From Tethya wilhelma (Eukaryota; Porifera; Demospongiae; Tethyida; Tethyidae): a stretch of DNA of 64,000 nucleotides. The notes below the pieces were generated by a model, which was not told the DNA's origin, ran no database searches, and was given only the letters and a program-made list of their open reading frames with translations. Made by a program: the position numbers and the translations under genes. Shown here in pieces: positions 46,486 to 60,739 of the stretch; position 1 is the stretch's first letter; every line of letters begins with the position of its first letter. Location: the NCBI GenBank assembly GCA_964030475.1, contig CAXIPT010000003.1, forward strand, positions 5,953,988-6,017,987, given 5' to 3'.

Positions 46486-48700
46486 ATGGATTACAGCGTA
46501 GCTTTGTGCGCTTTCTTGGTTCTGTCAATCCAGGCTGCTGGGACAGAGGGATTTACATGCACTCCTGGTAAGCTAGTATAGCTTTTCTACGTGATACTGA
46601 GCTGGTCAGTAGTGCTAGTTCTTTGTACAGATGAAATGTGGAGATTCTATCGTCTCAGATCGGCACTTCCAGTGGAGTTTAATGGAACTAACACAGCTTT
46701 AGATCTAGATGATTCTGCTACTTCACGATGCGTGAGAAGCGAGGGAGTTGCTGCTCTTTGTGCTGGTAGGAGTTCTTTAAATGGTGCAAGACTTGCTGAT
46801 AATGATTTGGGTCCAGAAGAACTTGATGTTTCTAAAGTAAATGCTTGGAATCAAAGTTTCTCAATTCAGTTTGATCTTGCGAGCTCCACATCAATAGTAA
46901 CAGCATTGAACTTGTTCTTTTATAACATTCCATCAATGGGGATCGGACTTCCTCCTAACATTGAATTGTTTCATAGTAATGATGTAACATCAGTTACAAA
47001 TCCTATAACCAACTTTCTAATTCTCAACAACGAAGACTTGAGCCAGAATGACAACCAACTTCGAAATGTCACTCTGGTTGTGACAGATACAACTGTTCCA
47101 GCTCATACTCATTTTAGAATTCAGTTTGGATTCTCGCAATCTCATCCCATTGACTGGATATTGTTGAGTGAAGTTCAGCTCTGTACAAGTACAAGTGGTA
47201 AGACACTGTCAGTGGTATGTTTTCTGATAGATTCATGCATGACTATGTTCTCATTTCTTGCAGTGACCATACCAACATTAGGTGCCTCATCCCTTGCCAA
47301 CGACTCCAATGTCACCATCCCACTAGGACCAATAGACAATGTGGTCTCAAGTTACACTCTGGTCTGTAGTATAGCTGGTGAGGGACGGTTCCAGTGGATG
47401 TGGTCATTCCCATCTGCCAATGTACAGTACCGGCAGTATGATGTTGATGGTACAAGAACAAGTAATGTTGAGTTGTTCAACATCAATGCTGCCACTGGGT
47501 ATGGAGGTGACTATCAGTGTCAACCAATGTACCATGATGATGCACAACCAAACAATCCTGAGTTATCAATAGCTCCAAAAGTATTCACTCTTGATTTGGA
47601 ATGTAAGTTGTCTGTCAAATTATGTTGCATTGGTAGATGTTGTTTATTAATTTTTATTTGTCTGTGCTACAGCTGATCTCAGTGCGAACTCAACTAGTCC
47701 AATATTCACCAGTGAGGACACATTTGTCTCAGTGGCCTGTGAGTTGTCTGGCTATGTTCCAAGTCAACAGAGTAACTCAATTTCCTGGCGCTATAATAAT
47801 ATGGACATCTCGAACACCTTCCCATATGAGACAACAACTGAAGAAGGAGACAATTTTATCCAAGATGGTGGTGCCAGCATGCACTCATCCTAGTCTGAGG
47901 AGTGTGTTGACTATTAATGTGAACAGTGGAATGGAAGTTGAAGGTAGCTACCTGTGTAGGTCCCAGAGTCTTGTTGATCAGATTTCATTGACAATGATCA
48001 GCGGTGGAGGTGATGAAAGTAAGTGCAATAAATTGTTTTAGCTCTCCCCAAATTTTGTACAATGTACCAGTATGAACTGTGCATCCTATCCTGGAGTCCC
48101 TTAACCATATTCCTCTACCGCACATAACCCTTCACTACAGTCACCACCCCTCCTCCCCCTCCTTCTTCTAATCCAGCAACATTTTCAACTTCAACTTCAT
48201 CTTCATCATCCCAAGAAACACAACCACCTCCAGATAGTGGCTCTACAAACCCAATCATTATTGGTGTTGGTGTTGTGGTCGGGATAGTGCTGGTCATCGT
48301 AGGCATGGTGATCATAGTAATCAACATAATGTGTTGCCGCTATCGATATGGTAACTGTGTAAACCATCAACAGAACAGTATAAATAATGAACCTGTTTAT
48401 GATACTCCAGACTACAGCAGTGGAGTTACTTTTGCAAGGACAGAGAACATTGAAATGGAGAGCAACACTGCATACACAAGTCAATCAATCCCTATTAGTG
48501 AGACAGCTGGAAGGACAGCAGAGGAGATTTTAATGGAAACCAACACAGCTTATGCTCATCCAGCTGCCAATGGACTAACTGATGCTCCAATATCCAGAGG
48601 TGAAGTGGAAATAGCAGCTGACACGGTAGAGGAAATTAAAGTGGAACAGAATCCTGCTTATGGACGTCATGATATGGATACTGAAAGTTTGAGTGCATAA
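46486..48700 (+). pseudogene. Ig-type receptor with tyrosine-motif tail (copy D), frameshifted
   Basis: Exons 46486-46567 (signal peptide MDYSVALCAFLVLSIQA), 46631-47197, 47264-47602, 47673-48018 and 48141-48700 are all phase 1. Exon 2 encodes a discoidin-like beta-sandwich ending HPIDWILLSEVQLC. Exon 3 is an Ig domain (Cys, WMWSFP, GGDYQC). Exon 4 is a second Ig domain. Exon 5 has a Ser/Thr/Pro stalk, a transmembrane helix (IGVGVVVGIVLVIVGMVIIV) and a tail with YDTPDY, NTAY twice and NPAY. Four extra bases (ATGC, 47879-47882) break exon 4, giving a TAG at 47891 and a predicted 402-residue secreted product. Removing four bases also mends the exon phase. It is a young pseudogene, a secreted form, or an error. 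Confidence 0.75.
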
Positions 48701-49539
48701 CTCGCTCAGCCTACTAAAATAATAATAATGGTAATAAGTCTCATGTCAAATGCAGAGAGTAACAATCACATGCAGTAAGTGACCCGTGAAGTAGTGTCAT
48801 GGCTAGAAATGTAGTGACATATGAATTATTGATGAGCCTACATGCATCAGGCAGCTGCTCAGTAGCTAAGTACTAAAAGTGATACTGAATGCATTTTAGT
48901 CTTCAGATTGCAAGCTAACAATTGGAAGCTAACAAGACACTCTAGAAAAATTTGCGCCCTAAATACTGTTAATTCAACCTTTTGGGCAACTTACAGCAAG
49001 CTTTTCAAGTCCAGGAGGCTGGCGGTTTCTCCGCCAAATGGCCAAATGTCGAGCATATCAAAAACGCGATCGCATAGTATTGCTTCTGTACTTTAGAACA
49101 GGAAGTACCTATATCTTTTTATCCAGCATTTCGATTTTTCACTAGTTTTGCAAATTTGCGCCCTAAATTATTAAACAGGAAGAGCTGAACTTCTGACTTC
49201 CTCAATCAATGGACCTTGAACTCTGGCACTCGCACCGCCAAACGGAGCTGAAGTTAGTGAAGTTTTGCTTGCTCTGCCATTGTTACAGTACAAAAAATTG
49301 CATATTAATGAGATGCAAATTAGGCTTGTACTTTTTATGTAGCACAGCTGCATGTCACTGTTAGTACTACAATTTCTAGCCATGTTATAGTCAAAAAATT
49401 TTCTTTATTTTTATGCAAGCAAACATTTGCAAGGGTAGACAGTCAAATGGCTAATAGCTAATAAGTGACACTACCTATTTCACTGGAACAAAATGTATTC
49501 CCTATATAGCTTTTCTGAGTTTTCAAGTTGTGCTAGATA
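48701..49539. other. Spacer downstream of receptor D
   Basis: No gene seen. It shares its first part (GGTAATAAGTCTCATGTCAAATG) with 55280-55330 downstream of the receptor pseudogene, showing that the duplication extends past the coding region. TTTGCGCCCTAAAT recurs at 48950 and 49150. Confidence 0.5.
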
Positions 49540-50479
49540 TTATACGTACGGTAGTACGGAATGGGCCGCCTGTTAAACCTTCAAAGCTGCTCAGAGGCTC
49601 ATACTGACAGATTACCACCTGCATGCAAGGCCTAAAGCTCACAAAAACTTTCCTCAGCACTCGTAGAGAGCGCTAGTGGGAAGCCACCATAGTGCCATTT
49701 TTGTCCTAACGTACGTACTTTCTGACTGACTTACTTGAAAAGGATTTCCAGAGAACCAGAATGTGTTGAGCCAACTTTGACAGCACAAAGTAAGTTCTTT
49801 TCATAGGTACTACATTCCTTGATACTCATTTTAATCTCAAATAGGCCTAAACAAAAACTAGAAAGCTTTGAAACTTAGTGTATAAATTCAATACAGCAAT
49901 CTTCATATGTAGAGTTCAAAGGTTATCTATACACGTGGCATCATTATGCGCATGCGCATTAGCCTCCTCCAGCATGCATGTAGCTGCTACTCAAGCTTTT
50001 TGCAGGGACTAACTAGTCTCTGATAGTCACCACACTGTAGTGTTGAAAAAAGTGAATGAACAAGTAGTAAAAATTTCAAAAAAATAAGTAGTGTAGGAAT
50101 GGGCAGTGCGGTAAAAAGTATTGGAACAAGGCATGTCTCAATTTCGGCACATGACTACTTCATTTTTTATGCCCATGCAACTCTTGGCCGGCAGTCCAGC
50201 CTCTTAAGTTGCATGCCTGCCATGTTATGGTTTATTTCACTGCTTAGCCAACTGATTAGTAAGAATTCGAACCAATGCAAATAATATAAGCGCTGGTATA
50301 TATAGTAGTTCAGATCTTTGCATCTATGACACTGATGATTCATAATAGGGATCAATTTAGAATAAATCATCAAAAATGAAGTAGTCATGTGCCGAAATTG
50401 AGACATGCCTTGTTCCAATACTTTTTACCGCACTGCCCATTCCTACACTACTCATTTTTTTGAAATTTTTACTACTTGT
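49540..50479 (+). mobile_element. Palindromic repeat element, copy R4
   Basis: The same family as R1-R3. The inner inverted-arm unit is 50060-50479. It ends ACTACTTGT immediately before a receptor stalk fragment. Confidence 0.8.
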
Positions 50480-50483
50480 ACAC

Positions 50484-50570
50484 ACCCTTCACTACAGTCA
50501 CCACCCCTCCTCCTCCTACTCCAGCAACATCTTACTTCAACTTCAACCTCATTATCCCAAGCATATAACG
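50484..50570 (+). pseudogene. Receptor stalk-exon fragment
   Basis: CACCCTTCACTACAGTCACC followed by Ser/Thr/Pro codons and CAACTTCAACCTCATTATCC reproduces the acceptor and start of the stalk exon of receptor D (48131 onward). It stops before the transmembrane segment. This is a residue of another receptor copy. Confidence 0.6.
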
Positions 50571-51690
50571 TGAGAGCTAATATCATGTATGCTAACACAA
50601 AATCAACATTGATCAATAAAAAAAAATGAAGTAGAACAAACACAACCTTGTCAACAATGGTTATGTCTGGGGGGGAAATGCACATGACAAATGCCTGGGA
50701 CCCAATAATTTGTCAACTATTGCCTCTACATTACTGAAATCTATAGTAGTTTGTAGTACCAAATGATACATTAAGACAGTCTCACAAGTAAAAATTAATT
50801 TTAAGCCATAAACTTAATTCAAAATTTCAGAATATTTGATTTTAACTTTTCATTTGATACACACAGGATACAAGTTGACTATAAAATTTAATTGTAAATA
50901 GTCATGTTATTGTTGGGTATTCGATATCAAACTTTTGTATTTTAGCTATATAGCTGAGTAAGAGAAGTATAAGTTTCTGTGTACAATTAACAGAAATTCC
51001 CCCTGAAATGATCATCCAGTTGTATGCCTAAATGGTAATTAGGTATAACACTGTGGTTGTGGTCAAGTTTATGGTATAATCGTATAAGCATTATAAAGCA
51101 GTTTCCTCATTTCACAGGTGAGTACTATGACTAGCAGCTAACATTTTATATCATATGTATATGAACTGTTGCAGTGTAGGGAGTGCTGCAGCATGCATGT
51201 TTTTTAAATGAATTTGGCAATGCTATTATATTAGCTCACTGGAGACTCATTGCAACCCGAATGTTGCATGAGGAAATAACTAAAATAAATCATGAACTAG
51301 CCTTGTGTTAAAGTAAATTTATGTTCCAGAACAGCAATGAAAGCCACTAAAAAGTAACAATACACTAGAACATGTGCAAGGAAGCAAAAGTGTTCTCAGT
51401 ACTCACCTCTATATGGTTACATTGGCTCTGTGGTTGACTTTTAGCCTAGGCCTGGTTTCATTCTCTTGCAAGAACCTCCAAGATGCTCCCAAGGTATGAA
51501 TGGTGCAGAGAGCTTCAGAGAAGTGAGCATAAATGGGAGACTCAGAGAGTAGAAAGCCTCTGTTCATCACAAATCAGGTAAGGGTCATCAATGTATTATG
51601 TATTCTACCGAGCCATATAGGCTTGATACTGTAGCTTTTGCTATTTGGTTCTTTAAAACAGTCAGGCTGTCAGCAGTTACCTCCATCACA
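50571..51690. other. Duplicated spacer with an ABC-transporter exon trace
   Basis: 50870-51080 matches 55735-55930 (for example GTAATTAGGTATAAC). 51330-51570 matches 60740-60990, and includes an inverted trace of an ABCC exon (minus strand TIHTLGASWRFLQENETRP near 51500). No intact gene. Confidence 0.55.
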
Positions 51691-51693
51691 GTA

Positions 51694-52926
51694 GCTACTC
51701 AGTGGAGACAACACACAGGCTCTCTCTGCTGGTGAGTTCAACCAACAACAAAGAGTATATAGATTATTAAATAAAGGTCATTTGGTGCCATGCTATTCTA
51801 GCTCCATGCACTCTATCACATACTGTAGTGTGACTGTGTCCATGTATCAACAATTGGTGATTGTTGTGTGCTCTTCTGTTTGTGTCCAGCCAAGAAGGAT
51901 GAGAACTTTGGGCAGCAGTCCTCTGGGTGGGGCATCTTCCCGAGAGGAAAAATGAGGCTCATCTTCCTGATGACAAGAATCCAAGGGTGAGTAGTTATTG
52001 TTGTTTTTTGTATGTGTGTGTTTGATGTATCAAGAGCTCTTTCCTTGTACATCAGTTGTGTGCACAACACATTGGTGGACCCACTGGTTATCATCATAGT
52101 TGTTCTTGCATATTGTTAGTAAAGTGCATGTTTTACTTGTCTATAAGTACGCAGTAATTTTTGTGCAGGATTTTGTGTAAAAAACTATTGTGTGGTTCTC
52201 CACTCCAGATCATATGGGATAAAGAAAAAAAAGAATGGGTTAACTTGGATGCTGATGAACAGGTGAGTACATAAATACACAGCGGTGTGTCACTGCATAC
52301 ACCAAGTTTCATTGACCCTAACCCTCTCCTATGTATCAGGATCAATCTGGACCAGCTCCCCCGCCAACAGACTCTCAGCTGACCAAGAGCCAGCCCCCCT
52401 CCTCTGCCCCCCAGCCTGGTCCCTCCAGATCAGGGGGAGGTGGGGAGTCAACTGATGGTCCTGCTCCTAAAAAAACCCCCTGCACCAGCACCCCCTGGGA
52501 GTAACATGTATTCTAGACAGGTAAGAGGGTATCTGAGTGGTTGTTGTGATGTTGATCATAGCAAGCATGGGATAGGGCCTTGTTACGTGTACAATGTGCA
52601 TTAATGCTTACTTATATTCTCTCCTCTTCTGTTAGTATGTATCTTGTAGTTATAAGCTAGAATTCATAAGACCTGGGTTAAATTCTTCGTACATAGTACT
52701 GGATAGTCTACTAACATTCATTTCTTACATGTATCTTATTATCTAGGGTAGTAAGAGAGGTCATCTTGGTGCTTGTTCCAAATACGTGGATGTGTTGAAT
52801 CCTGGTGGTGGCTCCTCCTCTAGTGGCAGCCAGCCACCACCTCCTGGCCCTCCTCCCATGGCCGGCATGATGGGTGGAGCTGGACCTTTTTCAGGGACCT
52901 TCTTTGTCCCTCCACAAGCCCCAGGT
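51694..52926 (+). pseudogene. SEC16 3' pseudogene, copy 3
   Basis: Remnants of SEC16 exon 2 (51694-51760), exon 3 with deletions (51889-51989), exon 4 intact (52210-52263), exon 5 frameshifted by a run of A and C near 52470, and exon 6 (52747-52925, KYVDVLNPGG). It lacks the upstream exons, and nothing after exon 6 is recognisable. It cannot encode a SEC16 product. Confidence 0.85.
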
Positions 52927-54270
52927 GTGTGTGTGATTTTTTAAACTGTTCAATTTGGTGGACAAAAGCCCTCCCAAAACCCAATTAACTCTACCCCCAA
53001 ACACACACACACAGGCAGTCAAATGAAGTGAGCTAATGTACTAGTAGGCTATTATCTTCCTCCTGAGATGTGATGTCCATGAACGGTGTCACTGTTTCAC
53101 TAGTATCTTGTAAAGTACAGCTTCTGTTCTCATTGAAACCGGGTATATTAATGTATTATGCTAGTTGTCAAATTGGGATATGTGTTCTTTATATGTATGT
53201 TCTATGATGATTTTTATTTGGTGATTTGATCAAAGAACAATTTGCCAAATTTAATTCTCACCAAATTTACCCATTATACAGTCTATTAGCTCAGTATAGA
53301 CAGATAATCTTCAACCCAGCTAGACCTTCAAACACCAGATACAATAGGCTACTTTAAATGGCTTCATTCATAAAACAGTTTTATACACACATGGGCACAT
53401 ATAAACAATGCACTGTGCAGAATTAAACTGTCAAATTTAAAATCGCCAATCATGCTAAAATGGGAATCTAACCAAATTTTAAGCCTTCCAAGTTTAGCCG
53501 TTATACGGTATATCTTATCTTCCCCTCTTCCTCAGTTGACAATCTCCATTCTATTTGTCTGAGTATATAGCCTCATACTTTTTATCAAGCTTCGGTCATT
53601 TTTCATTTAGAGAGTAATTTCCCTTCCCTCTAGCAGTCATTGTTAGCAATAAAATCTTGTGTAACTTGAGGGAATATGTATAGCGCACATTTCTTTCCAA
53701 GGCTTTGAAAAGATACATAAACTTGAAATTTGAAATTTTACTAAGAATGACCTAGCTGGTTTATGGGGCTAAACACTCATGAATCCCATGCAGCCTCACG
53801 ATCTTGTGGTCCTGTATAGTGCATCCATGGTGCAGTCTGTAGCTTATAGTCTAACAGCTAGCTTGGTTTTTCAAATTGAACAATGCTCTTCTACATCAGC
53901 AAGTTGAGGTCAAACACAAACCATATATATAGAACGAAGCATGACACTGTCACATAATACTTTTGTAACATTAGGGTCACATTAAAAGCTTATCACCTAC
54001 TGCAGTTGTTGTACCTAAAAAAATTCTAAAATTTTTAAAAATTCAAAATTTCATGCATGATTGAACTTCTACAATTCATTACAAATAACCATAATATTAT
54101 TTCAGTTGTTAAACAGTATGTTACCTATGTGCATGTATACAGCCATATATAAGGTGATGTTTTCTTTTTCCTTTTTTTACCCCACCCATTTTCCCCCTAT
54201 TTTTAACAATTTTCTAGCCTCATTACCACCAATATTATATTATAATTTTGTTGTGTATGTATATTGTGTG
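52927..54270. other. AT-rich spacer
   Basis: No gene seen. Possible MITE remnants: CCAAATTTAATTCTCACCAAATTT near 53253 and GCCGTTATACGGTAT near 53500 resemble MITE ends in this window. Confidence 0.45.
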
Positions 54271-54275
54271 CTACA

Positions 54276-55206
54276 GTGAGGTCTCAGTGGCCTGTGAGTT
54301 GTCTGGCTATATTCAGAGTTGTGCAGGCCTAGGGTAACTCAATTTCATGGCTGCTATGATAATAAATTATGGACATCTCAAATTTAATGCCTTCCTGTAT
54401 GAGATAATTACAACTGAAAAGGACACAAATTTATCCAAGATGGTGGTGCCAGCACTCGTCCTAATCTGAAAAGTGTGTTGACCATTAGTGTGAACAGTGG
54501 AGTGGAAGTTGAAGGTAGCTACTTGTGTAGTTCTCAGAGTGATGTTGTTCAGATTTCACTGATGATGACCATCAATGATATGTTGACGGTGATGGTGAAG
54601 CTGAAAGTAAGTGCAATATATTTTTTATGTTCCTTTTTGTATATATGTGTCAGACGTACCTGCATGTATGAACTGCATATGTGCATCCTATCCTGGAATC
54701 CCTTTACCATATCCCTCTACCACACACATGCACATAACCTTCACTACGATTACCACCCCTCCTCTTCCTCCTCTTCCTTCTTCTTCTACTCCAGCAACAT
54801 CTTCATCTTCAACTTCAACCTCATCATCCCATCATACGCATGATGGTCATAGTTATCATCATAATGTGTTGCTATCAATAGGTAACTGTGTAAACTATCA
54901 ACTGAATAGTATAAACAATGAACCTGTTTACGATACTCCAGATTACAGTAGTGGAGTTACTTTTGCAAGGACAAACAACATTGAAATGGAGAGCAACACT
55001 GAATACACAAGTCAATCAATCCCTATTAGTGAGATAGCTGGAAGGACAGCAGAGGAGATTTTAATGGAAACCAACACAGCTTGTGCTCATCCAACAGCCA
55101 ATGGACTAACTGGTATTCCAATACCCAGTGGTGAGGTGGAAACAGCAGTTGACACAATAGAGGAGATGAAGTGGAACACAATCCTAGCCTGTTTATGGAC
55201 GTTGTA
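54276..55206 (+). pseudogene. Ig-type receptor pseudogene (copy E)
   Basis: The second Ig exon (about 54276-54606) has stops and shifts in its first half, but its second half is open (SYLCSSQSDVVQISLMM). The stalk exon (from about 54756) is deleted across most of the transmembrane segment. The tail (YDTPDYSSG, SNTEYTSQSIP, then TNTACAHP where one tyrosine is lost) runs to about 55206 and ends frameshifted before the NPxY motif. The signal peptide, N-terminal domain and first Ig are missing. Confidence 0.8.
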
Positions 55207-56449
55207 ATATGAATATATACTAAAATTTGAGTACACAATACAAGGCTATACTAAATAGGATAATCAAGAACAATAATAATGGTAATAAGTCTCATGTCAA
55301 ATGCAGAGAGTAACAATCACATGCAGTGAGTGACCTAGCTGTGCAGTGTTGTGTGTTATAGTATAAAATTTAAAAAAAAAAAAAAACTTTTGCAGTAAAA
55401 ATTTTGCAAAAATAAGCAGTGCAGGAATGGGCAGTGCTGTATTAAAAAAAGCAATGAAACAAGTGATGTATTCCCTAGCTTTTCTGAGTTTTCAAGCATA
55501 AGTTTGATTAGCTGAAACGGTTTCAAAGCTGTAGTACTGAAATATTTGTTTACCATTGAATTTAAAATGGCCATATATGGAAATTACAAAAGAGCTGTGG
55601 ATGGTGATAACACTGTTACATTGCATGGTACTCAAGTAGCTTGGTAGTTGCATGTGTATAAACTTCAGTCTTGCATACATTAGTTCCCATCCAAAGACTC
55701 ACGGAGAAACAAAGGGTTGGACTTGGGACCCAGGATACAAGTTAATTAACTATATAAATTGTAAACATGTTATTGTTGGGTGTTGATATCAAACTGGCCT
55801 TAGCTAACCGAGTAAGAGAAGTATAAGTTTCTATGCAGAAATTTCCCCTGAAACAATCATATACCTAACTTGTAATTAGGTATAACCATATATGGTTGTG
55901 GTCAAGTTTATGGTACTATAACCATAAGTTGTATTGTTGTGCTAAGTACACTAGTTATTGCATGGCCTCTAAGTGCTTGATGACGTCACAAATGCTATAG
56001 GCTACATAATATACATAATATATATATTACATAATTTTGCATGAAGAGTCATTTTGATTGGCCCGACAAGCCCACCTAGAATCTATCAGAAGGTTAGTAT
56101 TATAACATAAGTATATATATAGTATATCTTACTATAAGAGTCTATTTCAGTATATATAAAGACTCATTTTATTGTCAGGTTGTATCTATATTGAGCCTTC
56201 TTCAACAATATACACAGGCAACATAGGTGAGAAGTTCCTTTAATTTGGTGCTGATATGTGAATATTAAAACCTATATAGCCAGGCCTCATCCCCAGGTTC
56301 TCTTTTCAGCAAAAGCCGAGCTAAGCCGAGCTAAGCCTAGGCAGGGTTGGGGGACGAGGCTAATGAATAGCCCTTTAGCTGTTAGAATGCAAGTAACTGT
56401 TGCTATCACAATATCTACACTGACCTACAGGACTGCTGCACAGCAAGTG
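55207..56449. other. Duplicated spacer before receptor F
   Basis: A partial palindromic-repeat copy (R5, about 55375-55500, GCAGGAATGGGCAGTGC) is followed by DNA shared with 50870-51080. A short foldback repeat at 56275-56365 has arms CAGGCCTCATCCCCAGG and GGGGGACGAGGCT. A CRE-like TGACGTCA occurs at 55980. No gene seen. Confidence 0.5.
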
Positions 56450-58622
56450 ATGGCATACTACAGTATTTTGTGGCTTGGTTGTATTTTATTGAGCAAGACA
56501 TATGCTCAGAGATGTAGCTCAACTGGTGAGACTCAAATATATCAGCATTATTATTATACATAATAGTAGGAATGGGCGGAATATCCCATAGAGACACATG
56601 CAAAATGTATACATAATTATGAGGGATTAAAGGAAGCACTACAATGGTGCCGAATATAGTTGAGATATGTCTTGTTTCAATACTTTTTATAGCACTGCCC
56701 ATCTGCTGCCCATTCATACACTGTTATTTTCAATATGAATTTTTTACTGAACTACTTGTTTTTTTTTCTGTCATTAAGTGCAACTTGTTTTCTTCCTACA
56801 TACATAATGATTATGCAGTTCCAATGCTTCGATACCATGCTCAGCCTTCTCCATTCCGGGGAGAGCTCACCCTTACTGAACATCCTCTCAGATTTACTAA
56901 CTGTGAGGGGAGTGTTGATCAACTCTTATGTCGTCCTGAGGTCATACTGGGTGATGGTGATACTGACATGGAACCAGCTCAACCTAACTTGACTGACATT
57001 AATCTGTTGGGCCAAATCGATGACTTTTTGATTTGGAGTAATTTATCTCCACACCCTTATGTTAACATTCAAAGATCATCAGGATCCCAGCCTATCACTG
57101 CTATCAAACTTAACTTCCTCAACTACCCAGCTAAATACATTAGCTTACCAAATATTGTACTTCAAAGACTTTTCTTCACCTTTGATACAAGTGGAGAGGA
57201 TGTTGATTTTGTTCTCTTGGGCAATGAAGAACTATCACAAGATGACTATGAACGAACATCAGTAACTCTAAGACTGCTCACCCCCCTTGCAGCTGATTCT
57301 GGTCGTCTCTTATTGCAATGGTCATTTGAAGGAGTGTACAATCTGGACTGGTTTTTCTTAAGTGAAGTCACGCTATGTACTGACGTACAGCCATCTTACA
57401 GAGTTGTTGATGAAACTATCATGTTTCTATCTCCTGAGGCAAATGAAACCATCCAACCTAGTGCTCAAGATCTTAGTGGTGGACTGTTGTTGTTGACTTG
57501 TACTGTGTCCATTCGAGGATCATTCATTTGGACATGGAGACAGAATGATACTGTGATAAATTCAGGCAACAGGTTCCAGACATTCACAGCTGATGGTACA
57601 AGAACAAGTAAGCTGTTCATTTCACAACTGAACTTCATGGACGAAGCTACCTACACATGTGAAGCATCACACCAGGGATTCACTGGAACCAGAAGGAGCC
57701 GAGAGTATCAAGTCACATTTCCAGGTGAGAGATGTATGGTTTATATGGATATCAATTTTTAGTCCATGGATTAACCGTACATTCTACTTTAGTGCTTTTA
57801 GAAATGGAACAGCAGGTGACTGGTTACCTCAGTGAACAGACTGTGATGTTAACTTGTGAAGTATATGGCTACCTCAGAGGAGCCCTTCTTTCTCATGGTT
57901 CACTGATGGAGGTCAAGAACTTGTTAATAGTGAAAAGTATACCATAGAAACTAAATCAGGGGACAACGTTCTACTGCATGAAAATGGTACCTTTGTTAGA
58001 AGCACCATATCTGTTTTGACTATCGATAAGCTTAATGAAACAGACGAGGGGAACTATACTTGTATGGGAGGTGGGCAGGAGAATACAACCATGCTATTTA
58101 TAGCAGAGAGAGCTGCTACCAGACCACCAATTACCACTACACCTTACCAAACCCAGCCTATCACACAAGGTGAGTATGAATAAAAAGTAAGAGTTGAAAC
58201 ATGCATACAATAATATAATGGCTATTCCTATATATGCAGCATCAGATACACCTCTCCCTCAGAGTCCCTTGAATACCATCATCGGAGTAGTCACAGGTTG
58301 TGTGATCATTATAGCACTCATCATCATTGTGGTGTTATTCATACTATGCTACTGTCAACGTCACACTAAAACTGATCATGAACACAACGAAGTATATTAC
58401 GACACACCAGACTTTAGTCCTGGAGCTATTAAGATCAAGACAGAAGAAAACATTGCATACGAATCCATCACCATGGAGGCTATATATGAGATCCCAGCTG
58501 CTGATGATGATGGCAAAGAGAGTAAGACTAAACTTTGTGTTGAAAGTGTGATAGAAGGCAACAATACTAATGGAAACACTGCTGGTGATGAACCCTGTGT
58601 GTCCACTCCCCATGGGCTATGA
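56450..58622 (+). pseudogene. Ig-type receptor with tyrosine-motif tail (copy F), frameshifted
   Basis: Exons 56450-56525 (signal peptide MAYYSILWLGCILLSKTYA), 56819-57724, 57793-58169 and 58240-58622. Exon 2 fuses the discoidin-like domain (ending LDWFFLSEVTLC) and the first Ig domain (LTCTVSIRGSFIWTWRQND, ATYTCEAS), which are separate exons in copy D. Exon 3 is the second Ig domain (GNYTCMGGG). A one-base loss near 57881-57890 shifts the frame, giving TAG at 57945 and a predicted 378-residue secreted product. Restoring the base also restores phase 1 into exon 4. Exon 4 has the transmembrane helix and a tail with YYDTPDF, ENIAY and AIYEIP. It is divergent from copies C-E. Confidence 0.75.
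56566..56756 (+). mobile_element. Short palindromic-repeat derivative, copy R6, in receptor F intron 1
   Basis: TAGTAGGAATGGGCGGAATATC at the left and CACTGCCCATC plus TTTTTTACTGAACTACTTG at the right are the two ends of the R family with the middle deleted. Confidence 0.65.
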
Positions 58623-58803
58623 TAGTGGAGTGCAGACTCAGTGCACAAAGACAGCATTCTTTAAAGAATAATATAGAAGGAAGAAATAGGTTAATTTCAT
58701 ACATAATTATACTGTATAAAAGCAGCTTTTAACACACTGTTATGCTTTCATGTACTTGTAAAAATTTAATGATTTTTGTACAAAAACTATCATACATGTA
58801 TGC

Positions 58804-60620
<1,817 letters not shown>

Positions 60621-60739
60621 CCAACTCAAGAATAATTGCAACCCAAATCTGAGGACTGAAATAACCATTGCAGCATCATTTCAACAGAGTTGATCCAGGT
60701 AGAGAATAGACAAGGCTAGTTCATGATTTACTTTAGCAA

